Shown: in pieces, positions 1-11,274 of the stretch
How positions within the stretch are numbered: position 1 is the first letter of the stretch
Layout: every line of letters starts with the position of its first letter
NCBI GenBank assembly: GCA_019055375.1
Contig: JAHQIW010000275.1
Location: 34,677 to 98,676, forward strand
Length of the DNA stretch: 64,000 nt
Source: Parelaphostrongylus tenuis
Lineage: Eukaryota > Nematoda > Chromadorea > Rhabditida > Metastrongylidae
Direction: 5' to 3'
Translations under genes and position numbers: made by a program
The notes under the pieces: generated by a model
The model's input: the letters and a program-made list of their open reading frames with translations, nothing else
Database searches by the model: none
What the model was told of the DNA's origin: nothing

Positions 1-3000
1 GCATACTCCGGTTCATCGCCATATTTCTTCAAGCCAAGATCAAATACCCTCATAGCCACGTCCTGTCCTAGACAACAGATTGAATGAAAAATAAGAGTGT
101 ACTGAAGAAAGGGTGTTCAACATCCGTTTTGGTAGCACAGATATCAAGCCTAAAACCCTACGTCGACAAGAAGTTCTCATAAAGAATGTTATTAATCAAT
201 CGAAAGCTTAATCTCGAACTAATCGCATACGTGACCGATGTTTTGAAAAGACCCTTCTATGATGCTGAAAAACTTCAAAATAAGATTTTGTTTTCACACA
301 CGCATATTTATCGCCAGGATACAGCCTTTCTCTTAGACTTTATTATTATCAAACAATAGCGATGAAATTTACTGATTCAAACTCTGCGCTTATACCCTGA
401 GAAGACCGCTTCTCTCTGTGAGGGAAATAAGCTGAATTCACATTCGCGAGCGAGGGTGGCCTATGGTCAAATACGCGGCCGCTGGCTGAGGCAGCAAGAT
501 GGTATGACGCGATGATCGTTCGATTTTCGGGCATATGAACGTGTAGAGAAAATCTCCGTAGTATCTGAATGTCTTCGAGTCACTGTTGGAAGCAACTACG
601 ACGTTCTGGCTCCTGAATTCCATCAAAGTGTTCATAATGATGATGATTATCCGTATTCATGGCAAATAAAATAGTCAAAGTCTTTTGTAGCAGAGTCATA
701 CATATTCTGAAGTTTCTCTTTCAAAGCAGAGAAACATTTCCTAATCGAATAATAAAGATCGCACTAGCATAAGGCCGTTCAAAAGTCGATCGATATTGCG
801 CAACCCCCATTGCCGCCTCACCCAGCGGCCCGTGGATTGGCCAAAGACCACTTTGCTCGCATATGTGCATTCAACTTATTTTCCCTCCTCCACTGCAGAG
901 AAACGGTCTTTCCAGAAATAAGCCTAGATTTGGAATCAGCAAACATTACTCTATCGAATGATTACTATAGTTCAAAGAAAGAGCTCTGTCCGCGACAAAT
1001 TTGCGTTGGTGAAATATAATTTCATTTCAAATTTTTCAGCGTCAGTAGAGGGTCTTTCCAAAACATCGGTTATGTATACGGATAGTTCAAGACTTATGCT
1101 TTCGAATGACTATGAAGATTCCTCATGAGAACTTCTGTCGAGAGTAGGGATAGGTTTGAAATTTGTGCTACCAAACGGAATTGAACCGAAATGGTAAGCT
1201 GAAGGGTTCTGACTATTTTTGAACGCTATGAAACTATGATACCTTACTGCAGTAGAACTCCATAAGAGCAGCGGCGATGAACACGTGATGTCGACAACGA
1301 TTATCTTCGCGAGCTCTCTTGAATACGAGTCTTGCCGCCCGAACCCCTTCGGTACGACGAGTGAACTTCATCAACTGGATGTACGTCTTAAAGCAATAAC
1401 TTAGCATGATGACATAGAATGTCATTCAATGTTGGATAATTTCATACCAAGGTCGGATCAATATGATCAATGGCAAGCAGATTATCGTATATCTTCTTCA
1501 CATTGTCGAACTTCATTCGTTCTTCCTCAAAATCAGCGTATGCAAAGTAGAGCAACTGTGAGTGTTTCATCAACCCAGAGATCGCTCGATCAAACAGCTC
1601 TGAACGTAACATCAGAGTAAAGCTTAGCGCGTAGGAGATTGGCAGATGTCCTTCAAACATTTGAACTTACGCATAGCTTCAGCAGTCATTTGTTGGGCAA
1701 GTTTGACATCTCCCTTTTCTTCGAGCTGTTTGCCAGCCTGTTGGAGAAACAATGCCGCTTCATACCACATGTCAGGGTAATAGCCGAGACACAACAACGA
1801 TTGCTCGTATGCATATACCACTAAACAGAACAGTTTCTCACAAGTGGTAAGAAAAAGATAGTACTATTCCTTCATTGCAACCGACTTTCAACCTTTTGGG
1901 GCCAAGGCCTTCATCGTCTATTCTTCACACTTTTAGTACTCATTCAACAGTTTATAGAACCTTTATTTCGATGCTTTGTTAAGACCACGCTCAAATTAAA
2001 TTAGATCCTTTCATTATTATTTGAGCACTTGTCATGTGATCTGGTGAGGCTCTTGGACAGGCCGATATACAAAGTTTGAAGAACGGCGATCACATCACTA
2101 TATTTACTCGGAAAGAACTTTTTGAGCGCCGTATCAGCTAAAATAAGATCACGTTTCACACTTGAAGCGCAATTTTTACTCGCTTGTGTTTGCGAATGGT
2201 TTTTCAACGGACTTCTAGTAATTATTCGATAGTAGACATTTTGGTGATTCTAAAAGAGCGACAAGAAAATTATCCTTCGCACATCTGACTAGCCTTCACA
2301 GCCGATTTATATGGCGATATAAAATGAAAATAAAAAGCTGATCGCCATATAACGACATAACAAGCTTATTCTACAAATCTGATACAAAAAGCTCAGGAAT
2401 TTCTGAGAAACGGAGAAAATTTTCCAGGAAAAATTACGGAACTCTCACCATTTTGAGGCGGTTTCAACTCGCCGAGCGCAACGCGATTCAAGAGGCGCGT
2501 AATGATGCACAGACAAAATGGAACGTAATCTTATTCCCCTACTACAACACAGTAAAAAGAACTTCTCAAAAGACAAGGTCAATTCCAAAATCGCCGACAT
2601 TTATACTACCGCATGACTACTGAAAGTATGAAAGAAAAATCGAGGAAGGCTTCGTCCAATGGCCGGAAAATGGATTGCGATGAAGGATTAGTACCAAAGC
2701 CCTTTCAGACATGGATTGAACAACTATAAGACAATCTATTCTCACCACGCTTTGCAAACTGCCCATATTCTTCGGTCTCCATGGGATTGCTCTTCTCCCA
2801 CTGGATATACTTCTTCCACATCTCCACCTAATAAACGTCGGAATTTAATGTGCAATTCAGCGAATGTAATGAGAAAATCAATAATGCAGTAGCACTAGAA
2901 TTCCTAAGAATTCACCTGTTTCATTTCAGGAGCAGTGCCACGAGGTGGAACAGACACAGCTTGCCGATTGACACCTCGAGTAACGGCTTCCAGTTGTTTG

Positions 3001-6000
3001 GCAATTTTTTTGGAAACCTTGATTAATCTTTTAGTTAGACAAAACTTTACCATTCAATCTATGACAATGAGTGCACTGATACACACCTGATATTCCTTGT
3101 TACGCTCCGAAATAAGTTTCTTCCGCCAGAGTTGGATTGATACTTTTCTCGTAGTTACAGTAGTCAGACCACAGCGATTCTATGTTGACCATGGGCGTAG
3201 AAATTCCACGTTGATAGATCTTCCGTACCGCAGAGATGCGCTGATTTTCCGCATACTGTCCAATCGCCGGGCTACAATAAAAAGCTGTGACAGAGAAGGA
3301 TTGAACGTCAGATAAAAGGATAGGAAGACGCAGCTTTCGGTGTTGATTTATCCCAGGGATGCACCATTTCGACTTCATCATGCATCTTTTGAAATGACTG
3401 AATGTATACTTGTATTCAGAACTTACTATAGCCTACTGATGCATCAAGTCAGTACTGCTATCCTCCCGAACAAGTCTGATGCGAATTCGTCGACCCGAGG
3501 GATGAAAGGGTTAGCGCACTTTAGGCGCGAGATAGAACCATCGACCTCATGTGTGTTGCAAGACACTTTCAACACCGTGCCATACGCGCATCACGTCAAA
3601 TAGGAAGATCAATCGACCTCGTGGGAGATGGTGTACACTTGAACGGATGCACAACTATTTGGGAGGCTTTTCTTCACTGGATAAAGTTATTTCCGTATAC
3701 TTTTAGCAATCATTCGATAGCTTGAGAAACGACGATTTTGATAATACTTGTTTTCTGAAGAAGCCTTCTAATGCGCTGTAGCAGCGAAAATAGAGTGATG
3801 TTTCACTATCGTAGTGCTTTGTTCTCGCGGCAAGAGTCTGAGACAGCTTTTCCCTAGACTTTTAGTAGCCATTTGATAGCTCTAATTCTCAACAAATCTG
3901 AAACTGGGATTGGTTTTTGAAATTTCTCCCAGAGAATTAAAAGAGCGAAAAGAAGACCACGACCCCAATCGCAGTTTTCCTTGCACATAGGAATTAAATG
4001 TGCACAAAGAGCATGTGAGCAGGTGGAGAATATCTCATAATGTATCACAGTACCAAAAAATCTCGAATTGTGTTTCAAAACAGAGAAGAAAACCCTAATA
4101 AAATATCTAAGAACACGGTCCGCTTGCGAAATCCGGTATAAGCAGCAATTTAACTGCCACCTAGAAAGGGCGGAACATTCGCTACTATTTATTACAAATT
4201 TTTTCTCCACCATGAAAAAAACTTCAGGCTCGTGGTATTAGAAATGTAAGAGAGACCATGTTCTACCATTCTATGGGTATAGATATTTTATTTTGGGAAG
4301 ACTGCTCCGAGTGCGTAACGCAATATTTCTTCGCTCTCGCAGCGTTCTATGAAGATCTTTATAGAAACTAATCCAGTTCCAAAATCATTGCTTTTCAAGC
4401 CATTGAGTGAGTACCAAAAATTTCACGTAAAGTCATTTACAAACTCAGGCTATGTCGAACAAAGCTCTCCGAGTGGAAAACATAGGATTCTTTGTGGTTA
4501 TGAGGGGACAAAAGAAAAACCGATCTCATTCGCTGTAGAGGAGATTTTATAGGAGTGTTAATAGCCCTTCGAGATCTGAGGCTTCAAGCTACAGCCTCAC
4601 GTCGTCGGTTTTCGAAAAACCTTTCTTGACGCTTTTGAAGAAGGAATTTCGTGCGTTGCAGACACTTATACTTCTCGCCGGACAGAGCTCTTTATTGGAC
4701 TATTAGCAAGAAAAGTTCCTCTCCAGCGAATGAGGTCGGTTTTCATTTGTCCCCTTATAATCATAAAGACTAACATAGTTTATTTTCTTTTCCTGCCACA
4801 GCGCACTAAAGAGATCTTTTCAGAAAACCAAGCACATTCTCAAAATCGCCGTCTCTCAAGCTATCGGATGATTACTGAAAGTGTTGAGAAGAACCCCTAC
4901 CGAAGAAAAAGTCCTCCAAACAATCGCCCATCCACTCGGGTGTATGCCGTCCCGAAACGGGTACATTCTTAGATTTCATGGCGCTTTGGTGTCGTGGTAA
5001 GATCTGTCCTTCAACACGCACACACAGTCGATGATTCGCCTTTGCAACCCGTGATCACCAAGCCATGCCAACTTCCGGAGTCGGCGAATTGGTACCATAC
5101 CTAGCCAGGAGTATGGCATCAAGCCTTCGTACGTAGGTAGGCCACCAGAGTCATCCGAGAGCGTTTAAGAGAAGTAACGTTGAGAGATCTCTTAGATAAC
5201 GATATGTGACATGTTTGACGAGCCATAGGTCTACGTGCGTATATAGCGCAACAACCTAGAGCTAGACCGCTTCGACCTATGGCTCAAATTATGTCATCAC
5301 TCCCTTATCAGATTAAATCATTTTGAGCGGGTCTGTCAAAAAAGCAGTCTGATAGCAGATCTCTTAGATTCAGAAAACTTGCATTATGGCTTTGTTAACT
5401 TTGGAAATCATTGTTAAACGCAGCAATGAAAGTAGTAGTAAGAAGCAAAGCTGGTCGTTGTTTAACCTACACTGTCTTCAAGAACGAGATGTAATCCGAA
5501 TAGATGGAGTACGAGTTCATGTCAAGTCCAACCTTGTCGGGAGCAAAGTCATACGCTTTAGCCATTTTCTCCCTGAACGTCAGTGCACAAAGCTTAAGTG
5601 AAAATCACGACAACAAGTAGGAAGGAATACCCTCCAACAAAATGAAGTGAACCACACGGACTCTGCCTCTTTAACCCCAGCGCATTGCGTCTACATGCTA
5701 ACTCACGTTGCCTCTAACGTGGCTAATCCTCAGCGTGCCATTGCTAGACGCGAACACTCCGGAGGCTAGAGACGCAGAGGCCGTGGGTCCACGGTCCCTT
5801 AAGGGTTAAAGTGCCAAAACCAGATCATATGAAGAAAGAGATATCTACCTGCAACAGAATGAAGGATGAAACCCTCACCTGAACGAACTCAGATGACCTT
5901 TTGTCTCTCGCACATAGAAAACGTAACACTTCCATATATCAATGTTTAGAACTTTTACCAAACATCGGTTGAATAACTGAAATGCTACGCACTCCATCCT

Positions 6001-7682
6001 GGTTTTTATGAAGGAAAAGTTCAAACAAGATCAACCACAACCCACGTTTTCGACATTCTCGAAATTCTTGCCACGAAGCTGAAATAAAAGCAAAAATGAC
6101 GAGTCAATTCCTTCATTCAGAAGGTATTTTGTTGAAGAATAAGTGTAAAGAAATAAAATTACCTGGTGAGAGTGTCTTACCGAAGTCTGCAAAGCCTAAC
6201 CATCCACAAACAAGCGGTTGTGGATAGATGAGCCCTGTGAAAGAGGCCTTAAAGAGGCCCAGCCCCACACCACATGTGATGTGGAGGCGACACTCCTTCC
6301 CATTTCTTTAACTCTGATTCTCCTGATTCAACCAACATACTCGATCGAAATCGGCCAACAATATTTATTCGCAAAGTATTTGTGATTACGAGTAAAAGCG
6401 TAAAAACTACGACACTACGGGGGTTGGTGCTGCCGAGCAAATATTTATTATTCGAGGGATGGTAAAGGGGAACAGAAAGAAACGAAAGAAGAAGTGGCGG
6501 CGTCCGTTATCGGAAAGTCGGGGTGACATGAACAGCCGCAAGATGCAAGCCAACTGCAACATGAGCAGATCACGGTTGAACCGGTTCAATGTTCACATCA
6601 CAAAATCTGATTGCACCCGACGAAAAGACGTTTTCGTACTTACCTCGTGTTCGATGTAAGCCTTCCAGTAGCGTCCAGCATTAGGGAACTGCGTCACCAA
6701 TTTCTCATAGAAATTTCGAGCCTGGTCTATCGGTCGTGCCTACAACAATCGACTGAGTATAGCAAAGATGGGCGCCGAGAAGATTACTTGGGATGAGAAA
6801 TGCGGTGTATCACCAAGCTTCAGCCTTTCGGGACCATAAACTCAACCCCCTTCACCTCTAACACCCAGCGTGCTGCGTCTAATCAATGAGCATGCTGGGT
6901 TGGGTGCAACAGGGTAAGCGTTAGAGACGCAGAGGGCTGGGTTCACGGTTCCGAAAGGGTTGACCTATCGCGGACAATTAAGGGCCCCTCGACTCCTCGA
7001 CTTTTCAAAGGTTTTTTTCGCTCCACAAACCGTTCTATCTAAAATTTTAGTGGTCACTCGAAAGCTTAAATCTCAGCGGTTTTATAACTGCGCTTGTTTT
7101 CTGGAAAATATCCTCTTATTGAGCTGCAGCAGCAAAAAATTAAATTACGTTTCATTTTGGGTTTGCTTTGTTTGCTCGGCCAAGCCCTATGGATCGCTGT
7201 TTATTAGAATTCTGATACTGATTCGACAGAGCAAATGTCGACGTCTCTGAAGCAAAATTTGGTTTTCGAAAAGGTTTTCGTAGTACGCACTAAGAGTGAA
7301 TGTAAATTCCGGTTCACAGTCGAAATTTTTCTTCGCGCACAAGGGCTATATATGCACAAAAAGTGTATAAACGTGTAGAAAAAGCCATGTTCTGTCAAAT
7401 CAATACAGAAAACCCACAGAATTTTTCTTAGAGCATAAAAAATCCTTATAAAATAACGAAAATCGCTCGCCGCTTGTGATATCGATTATGCCGCCGTCCG
7501 TAAGGAATTAAGCCTAAGCCCACAGCACTCAATCAAATATAGCGAAGAAGAGCTTCGAGAAAATCGACAAAAATGGCAAATGTGCATACCTGTGACTCTC
7601 TGAGGATCAAATTCCATGCGTCTATATCGAAAGGATTCAGCTCGATTCGCCTCTCAGGAGTTAGTATTGAAGAACTCGCCAT
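1..7682 (-). CDS. suf-1: Cleavage stimulation factor subunit 3 (CstF-77) homologue, 3' end outside window
   Basis: Homologue of CstF-77 (CSTF3; suf-1 in C. elegans), the HAT-repeat scaffold of the nuclear complex that binds the downstream element and supports cleavage before polyadenylation. Exons read on the minus strand: 7682-7590, 6739-6644, 6078-6046, 5976-5879, 5572-5471, 3271-3087, 3017-2916, 2827-2746, 1820-1671, 1599-1448, 1386-1243 and 62-1. All junctions are GT-AG and all phases agree except for one extra base near 3118. About 432 codons are present, roughly the first 60 percent of the usual length. Diagnostic stretches: [14 protein letters not shown] (first HAT repeat), [72 protein letters not shown] and [14 protein letters not shown]. 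The start ATG (7682-7680) lies 2 bases after a TTTCAG acceptor. Introns carry MITEs and SINE fragments. Identity is secure. The weakest junctions are AAC|GTGGGT after the 33-base third exon and the ATCAAG acceptor before 3017. Confidence 0.93.
62..1242. other. CstF-77 intron with old repeat monomers
   Basis: This is the intron between the two last exons present. Blocks near 170-330, 720-1020 and 1060-1190 share the phrase around ATCGAATGATTACTA and AAGAAAGAGCTCTGT with the dispersed monomer family found throughout the window (compare 50220-50330). There is no other coding signal. Confidence 0.5.
1994..2090 (-). repeat. Fragment of the GAGCCAAC foldback family
   Basis: AGATCCTTTCATTATTATTTGAGC and the following CTTGTCATGTGATCTGGTGAGGCTCTTG match one terminus of the foldback element at 37686-38104. 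It lies in a CstF-77 intron. Confidence 0.6.
3463..3590 (-). repeat. Degraded tRNA-derived SINE fragment
   Basis: GACCCGAGGGATGAAAGG, GGCGCGAGATAGAACCAT and CGACCTCATGTGTGTTGC follow the minus-strand SINE copy at 56425-56726, including the box B region (ATAGAACCATCGACCT). It lies in a CstF-77 intron. Confidence 0.55.
4488..4770. repeat. Short inverted-repeat element, relative of 35970-36745
   Basis: The left end (4489-4552: TCTTTGTGGTTATGAGGGGA, AACCGATCTCATTCGCTG) and the right end read in reverse (4769-4715: TCTTTATGATTATAAGGGGA, AACCGACCTCATTCGCTG) are inverted copies of about 60 bases. The same termini bound the larger element at 35970-36745. It lies in a CstF-77 intron. Confidence 0.65.
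4985..5110 (+). repeat. SINE-like fragment
   Basis: ATCACCAAGCCATGCCAACT, TCCGGAGTCGGCGAATTGG and TACCATAC follow the tRNA-distal part of the SINE at 22631-22928. The tRNA-like head is poorly preserved. Confidence 0.4.
5645..5812. repeat. MITE-like inverted repeat in CstF-77 intron, copy 1
   Basis: The ends are inverted relative to each other: AACCACACGGACTCTGCCTC on the left, and GACGCAGAGGCCGTGGGTCC followed by CCTTAAGGGTTAA on the right. The same outline recurs at 6822-6963, so this is a small mobile non-coding element. Confidence 0.6.
6822..6963. repeat. MITE-like inverted repeat in CstF-77 intron, copy 2
   Basis: CCTTTCGGGACCATAAACTC opens and GGTTCACGGTTCCGAAAGG closes the element as inverted termini. 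Internal GCGTCTAA/TTAGAGACGCAGAGG matches copy 1 at 5645-5812. Confidence 0.6.
6964..7530. repeat. Dispersed monomer repeats in the first CstF-77 intron
   Basis: The stretch around 7045-7200 (CACTCGAAAGCTTAAATCTC, TTATTGAGCTGCAGCAGC, ACGTTTCATTTT) is a copy of the old monomer family seen best at 23260-23900. No exon is seen here. Confidence 0.5.
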
Positions 7683-7697
7683 CACTGAAACTACAGG
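7683..7697 (-). promoter_or_regulatory. Probable spliced-leader trans-splice acceptor of the CstF-77 gene
   Basis: On the minus strand CTGTAGTTTCAG ends at 7685, followed by TG and then the ATG. A TTTCAG acceptor with no usable upstream coding exon, 2 bases before a start codon, is the usual arrangement of nematode trans-spliced messages. The trans-splicing itself is inferred. Confidence 0.6.
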
Positions 7698-7828
7698 TGG
7701 ACGTAGAAGAGTAGCAGCAACGGCATAGATCAAATCACGCGACGTAAACAGTCAACCAACAACAAAACAGGGAAAAGAGATGGAATTTTTCCCACTAGAA
7801 ATCGAATGATGAATAAGATGCAAAATTT

Positions 7829-7901
7829 GAACGTCAACGGGAATCGAACCCTCATGTCACCCTTTACGAGAGGGTGCGCTAAGCAACTGCGCTACTGAGG
7901 C
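7829..7901 (-). pseudogene. tRNA-like relic with CGT at the anticodon position
   Basis: The minus strand begins GCCTCAGTAGCGCAGTTG, a typical D-arm with box A. It continues through a hairpin ACCCT/AGGGT enclosing the seven-base loop CTCGTAA (anticodon CGT, Thr-like), then a T-arm GGGTTCGATTCCC with box B. The start resembles elongator tRNA-Met, whose loop would read CAT. The 3' side does not pair with the first seven bases, so the acceptor stem is broken. It is best read as a pseudogene or tRNA-derived repeat, lying between two minus-strand genes. Confidence 0.55.
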
Positions 7902-7983
7902 TCCTGCTCTGCCACCACTTTTTTCTGCGATGCAAGACAACTTTGACACTTTTTTCCGTTATCCGCACACTGTTTCAACCGCT

Positions 7984-8859
7984 TCAAAAAACCGTACTTT
8001 TTGGTTGCCGTGGAGAGAAAAGATTTATGATTTTCCTAGCGATCTGGATTGGATCTCTCCTTTTTCCGTTGGCAAGCTCTTCTTGTATAGGCAGAGCTGT
8101 TGTCAATCTCGTAGCTAGACTGGATAGTGCAACTATTTCATGATGTGGTGAAGATGCAATCGCTTCATTCTTTGGAGTGCTAGCTTTTTTTGACTGTTTT
8201 TCCAGTAGATGACGGCGTGGACTCATTGGATGTCTTCGATTTTGTTGGTGTTTCAAGGTCGTCAAAGAAACTGTTCTTGAGATGAGCAGTGACGTCTTCA
8301 AAATTCTCGTCGTTTTTCAAATTGACTAGGATCGGTATTGTGACTTTTGGTATAGTTGTGGTGATTTCGACTGTACTGCCTGTCTCGGATTCAACTGCGA
8401 CGTTCTGGGTAGAGTTATTAACCACAGCAAACCTTGCGTCTATCTCACTTGTAAAGTTTGTTGACAAAGCAATATTTAGATTTGCAGCTTCGTGATCATC
8501 TGCTTCTCTTAGATGACCTTAAAGTCGATAAATTTACTGAATGACGGAGTGAAAAAACAGCTGAAGATTTGGAATTCAAAACTAAGTGGAGAAACTCGCA
8601 GTGGATTGTTTACATGAATGTCTTCAATGTGATTCTAACTCGGCTTTTTCACTATGTGCTCAAGTGGACTAAAAACAACGAAAAGACGAAGAACTATACC
8701 TTGGTCATCAGTGCTTTCGTCGCTTGCCGCACTAAAAAGGATATCATTAAGAACCATCTTAGTGCTCTCAAAGGAAAAGAAAGACTTTCTTCTAAAAAGG
8801 CGAATAACTTACTTTGATAGTGCGACAAAGAGTAACACGAAATAGAGTATTCTTGTCAT
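7984..8859 (-). CDS. Unrecognised small secreted protein, three exons
   Basis: I do not recognise the family. Model on the minus strand: exon 1 8859-8813 encodes the signal peptide MTRILYFVLLFVALS; a 48-base intron with GTAAGT donor; exon 2 8764-8700; an intron of 182 bases; exon 3 8517-7984 ending in a stop. Phases agree (2, 1). Exon 3 carries an N-terminal acidic patch (READDHEAANLN), sequons NFT and NNS, a long Ser/Thr-rich stretch (ETPTKSKTSNESTPSS) and a basic C-terminus (RKIINLFSPRQPKSTVF). A run of seven A (8191-8185) shifts the frame: six would join VKK to ASTPKNEAIASSPHHE. The corrected length is about 214 residues. A second in-frame ATG at 8874 adds MIAVH. The first acceptor, GAGAG, is non-consensus. 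The gene ends about 300 bases before the CstF-77 start, same strand. It could be a chance open stretch, but the signal peptide, introns and composition argue for a gene. Confidence 0.5.
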
Positions 8860-9112
8860 ATGGACCGCAATCATTTACACTTGTTCCAGGTTGCCTTAGA
8901 ATGTCCAGCCTACGGCTACCGTTACTTATCCCTCTAAACAGAATAAAAAAATTAAGGAAAGAAGTTCTTCACTGGCATCACGGGCTTTCTAATATGTCGA
9001 TTATCTATGTATTTAGTGGTAGACAGATGAAATAGATCACTTTGCTCACTATTAGGCATCGAGCATTGAGAGCCAATAGTGTTAATACAGGAGTTGCATG
9101 CATGTGTACGGT

Positions 9113-9237
9113 CATATATATATATATATATATATATATTTATTATATATATGTATTTATTTATTTATTTATATTTATAATTATTTATTTATACACATAC
9201 TTATGTATGCACATATATCTGCATACGCGCATATATA

Positions 9238-9269
<32 letters not shown>

Positions 9270-9270
9270 C
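9113..9270. repeat. AT microsatellite
   Basis: Two (TA)n blocks (about 9113-9152 and 9229-9270) flank TTTA-type repeats. It has no coding meaning; open frames rich in Tyr and Ile here are artefacts. Confidence 0.95.
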
Positions 9271-9299
9271 GTATTCATGTCTTTTGTGTTTATATACTT

Positions 9300-10430
9300 A
9301 TTTGAAGAAAGTGCAAGAATTAAGAATAGGGATGAAAAGCTATATGGTACAGATAAGAAGATTCAGAAGGGTGTCTTACTGTATTACTTTCACAGAATTG
9401 CGCTAAGTCTTATATCTTCATCAAAAATGATAGCCAACATTTTCGGCGACTTCGCCTTCGTCTGAGCCTACACTCATCCAATCTTTACCCAGCTAATGGT
9501 TGTGCATCATTGATCATGATGTTGACTATATTAATCATTAATTGGTCTCTCTGGATAGATAGCAAATGAATTGACACAAGTGTCGTAATGCTAAGAAAAT
9601 TATGAGGCAACCTGATTAATAATCACAAGAGTTCTTTCCTCAAGCGCTTTTGGCGGCTGGCTGCTGACAGAATCGATACCATATATCACAAAAGGAGTGG
9701 TAGCAAAACAGGAGCCCTGGTAGTGAAGTGGTCAGCATGCATCCCGGGAAAGGAAGAGACGCTGATTTAAATATTGCCCGAAGTTCAAAGCTTCGCGTAT
9801 TAACCGTTAACCGCATTGAATAAATCACATCATACCAGTACTATGAAGAAGTGGTCATAAAAGAGTTTCTGTCTACCGGTTTGATAGATGGTTTCCACTA
9901 CTCATGTCGAGATTAGGTGGAAATCAGTTTTTCGATATTTCAAAAGGATGAGGCACTGATGGGACTGACAGTGAAACTTGCATTAAATTACTTGCGGACT
10001 GATAAAATAGTTGTTAGGCGCCGTAAACATTTGACATATTGACGACATGTAAGTCACACACAACCCATATGGATTCTTACATTATTGTGCAAGTGGATTC
10101 TTACATTATTGTGCAAGCGGAAATAATTACATAGCCACTGGACAAAACGCAGTGGTGGAGAATTTGATAGTACGCATAATTATTCTTGTTCAACGCCGTC
10201 TTGTGTCAGTTTTTCCGGTGAATTTATCACCCACTGTGTATGGGCAGACCTGTTTAAAGAGCCCTGTTCTTCGGCCATTAAAGTACCTTTACAGAGCTGC
10301 ACAGGAGTCCTATCGAAACGTTGTCGCTCACCATTTACAGAAGAACACTACAAAATCCCCAACCATTAACCAAAACACACGTAAATTCGAAGACCCGTAA
10401 AACCGTAGCATAAAGTTGACACTTTCAGAA
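9300..10430. other. Intergenic, no gene seen
   Basis: A 24-base direct repeat (TGGATTCTTACATTATTGTG and CAAG) occurs twice in tandem near 10069-10117. A tRNA-like phrase GAAGTGGTCAGCATGCATCC occurs at about 9725. Otherwise nothing recognisable. Confidence 0.4.
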
Positions 10431-10509
10431 AAAGTCGGCGTGCCGATAAAAAGCTGAATTTTTTTATCTTAGAAGATAAATGTTATAAATAATTTTGACA
10501 TCATAAAAA

Positions 10510-10720
10510 AATTTTCCATGGATATATTAAGAAATCATACTTTTCAAGAAACATTCGCCTTTCAATGATCTTCATGAAAATGGTTCTTTTTCCTTCCCAA
10601 ATATTTATACGAAAAATTTCCCTTAGATAGATTAGGAAATCAAACTTTTCCAAGGTACATTCGCTCTCTAATAATCCAATGAAAAAGTTTTTTCCCCGCA
10701 AATATACGAAAAATTTCTCA
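10510..10720. repeat. Tandem duplication of about 105 bases
   Basis: Two diverged units begin near 10510 and 10622. Both carry TTAAGAAATCA/TTAGGAAATCA, CTTTTC(A/C)AAG, ACATTCGC and ATACGAAAAATTTC. On the minus strand the units read as related peptides (EKFDFLIYLREIF, EKYDFLIYPWKIF), which reflects the duplication rather than a gene. Confidence 0.6.
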
Positions 10721-11274
10721 CAAATAAGTTGTCAGGTTCTGTCTTAAAGAACTGTATAAGTTCACTGATAACCTTCACGTACACTTCTTATAGAGCAGAA
10801 ATGGATCTCATTTGGTGGAGATTAAGAAGACGGCCTGTTCAACTCATGATAAGACATTTTCTTGATTTTCATTGAAACTATCAAGAATACTATTTCGAAA
10901 CCATACGAAAATGACAGTCCATGCACTTAAATACTCACAAAGAATGACTTTGAGGCGTATTTTTGTGACGAAATAAGACAAATAATCTGCAATCACATAA
11001 ATCAGTAACGATGACGAACGAACGGGAAATTTTACACCATATTTGAGGCGGCACGGGGTGAATTCCTGTTTGATGGCTTTTATTTTGCTATGATGTGTCA
11101 TCACAGTCGCAGTCTCATCATATATGGGCATCAACTCGTTATTGATACAAAAACATAAATTCTATAAACTTCACATATTTTGGTCGCAATTTTCGTATTT
11201 CGACATTTTTCGTGATTCATTTGTTATTTACTCAAAAGAATTAATTGATCAACAACATAGCAGCCATCACGATC

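Noticed and set aside
3854..4213. 119-codon minus-strand open frame
   Set aside because: Falls in an intron of CstF-77 and contains the dispersed monomer repeat.
9042..9406. Tyr/Ile-rich open frames
   Set aside because: They translate the AT microsatellite.
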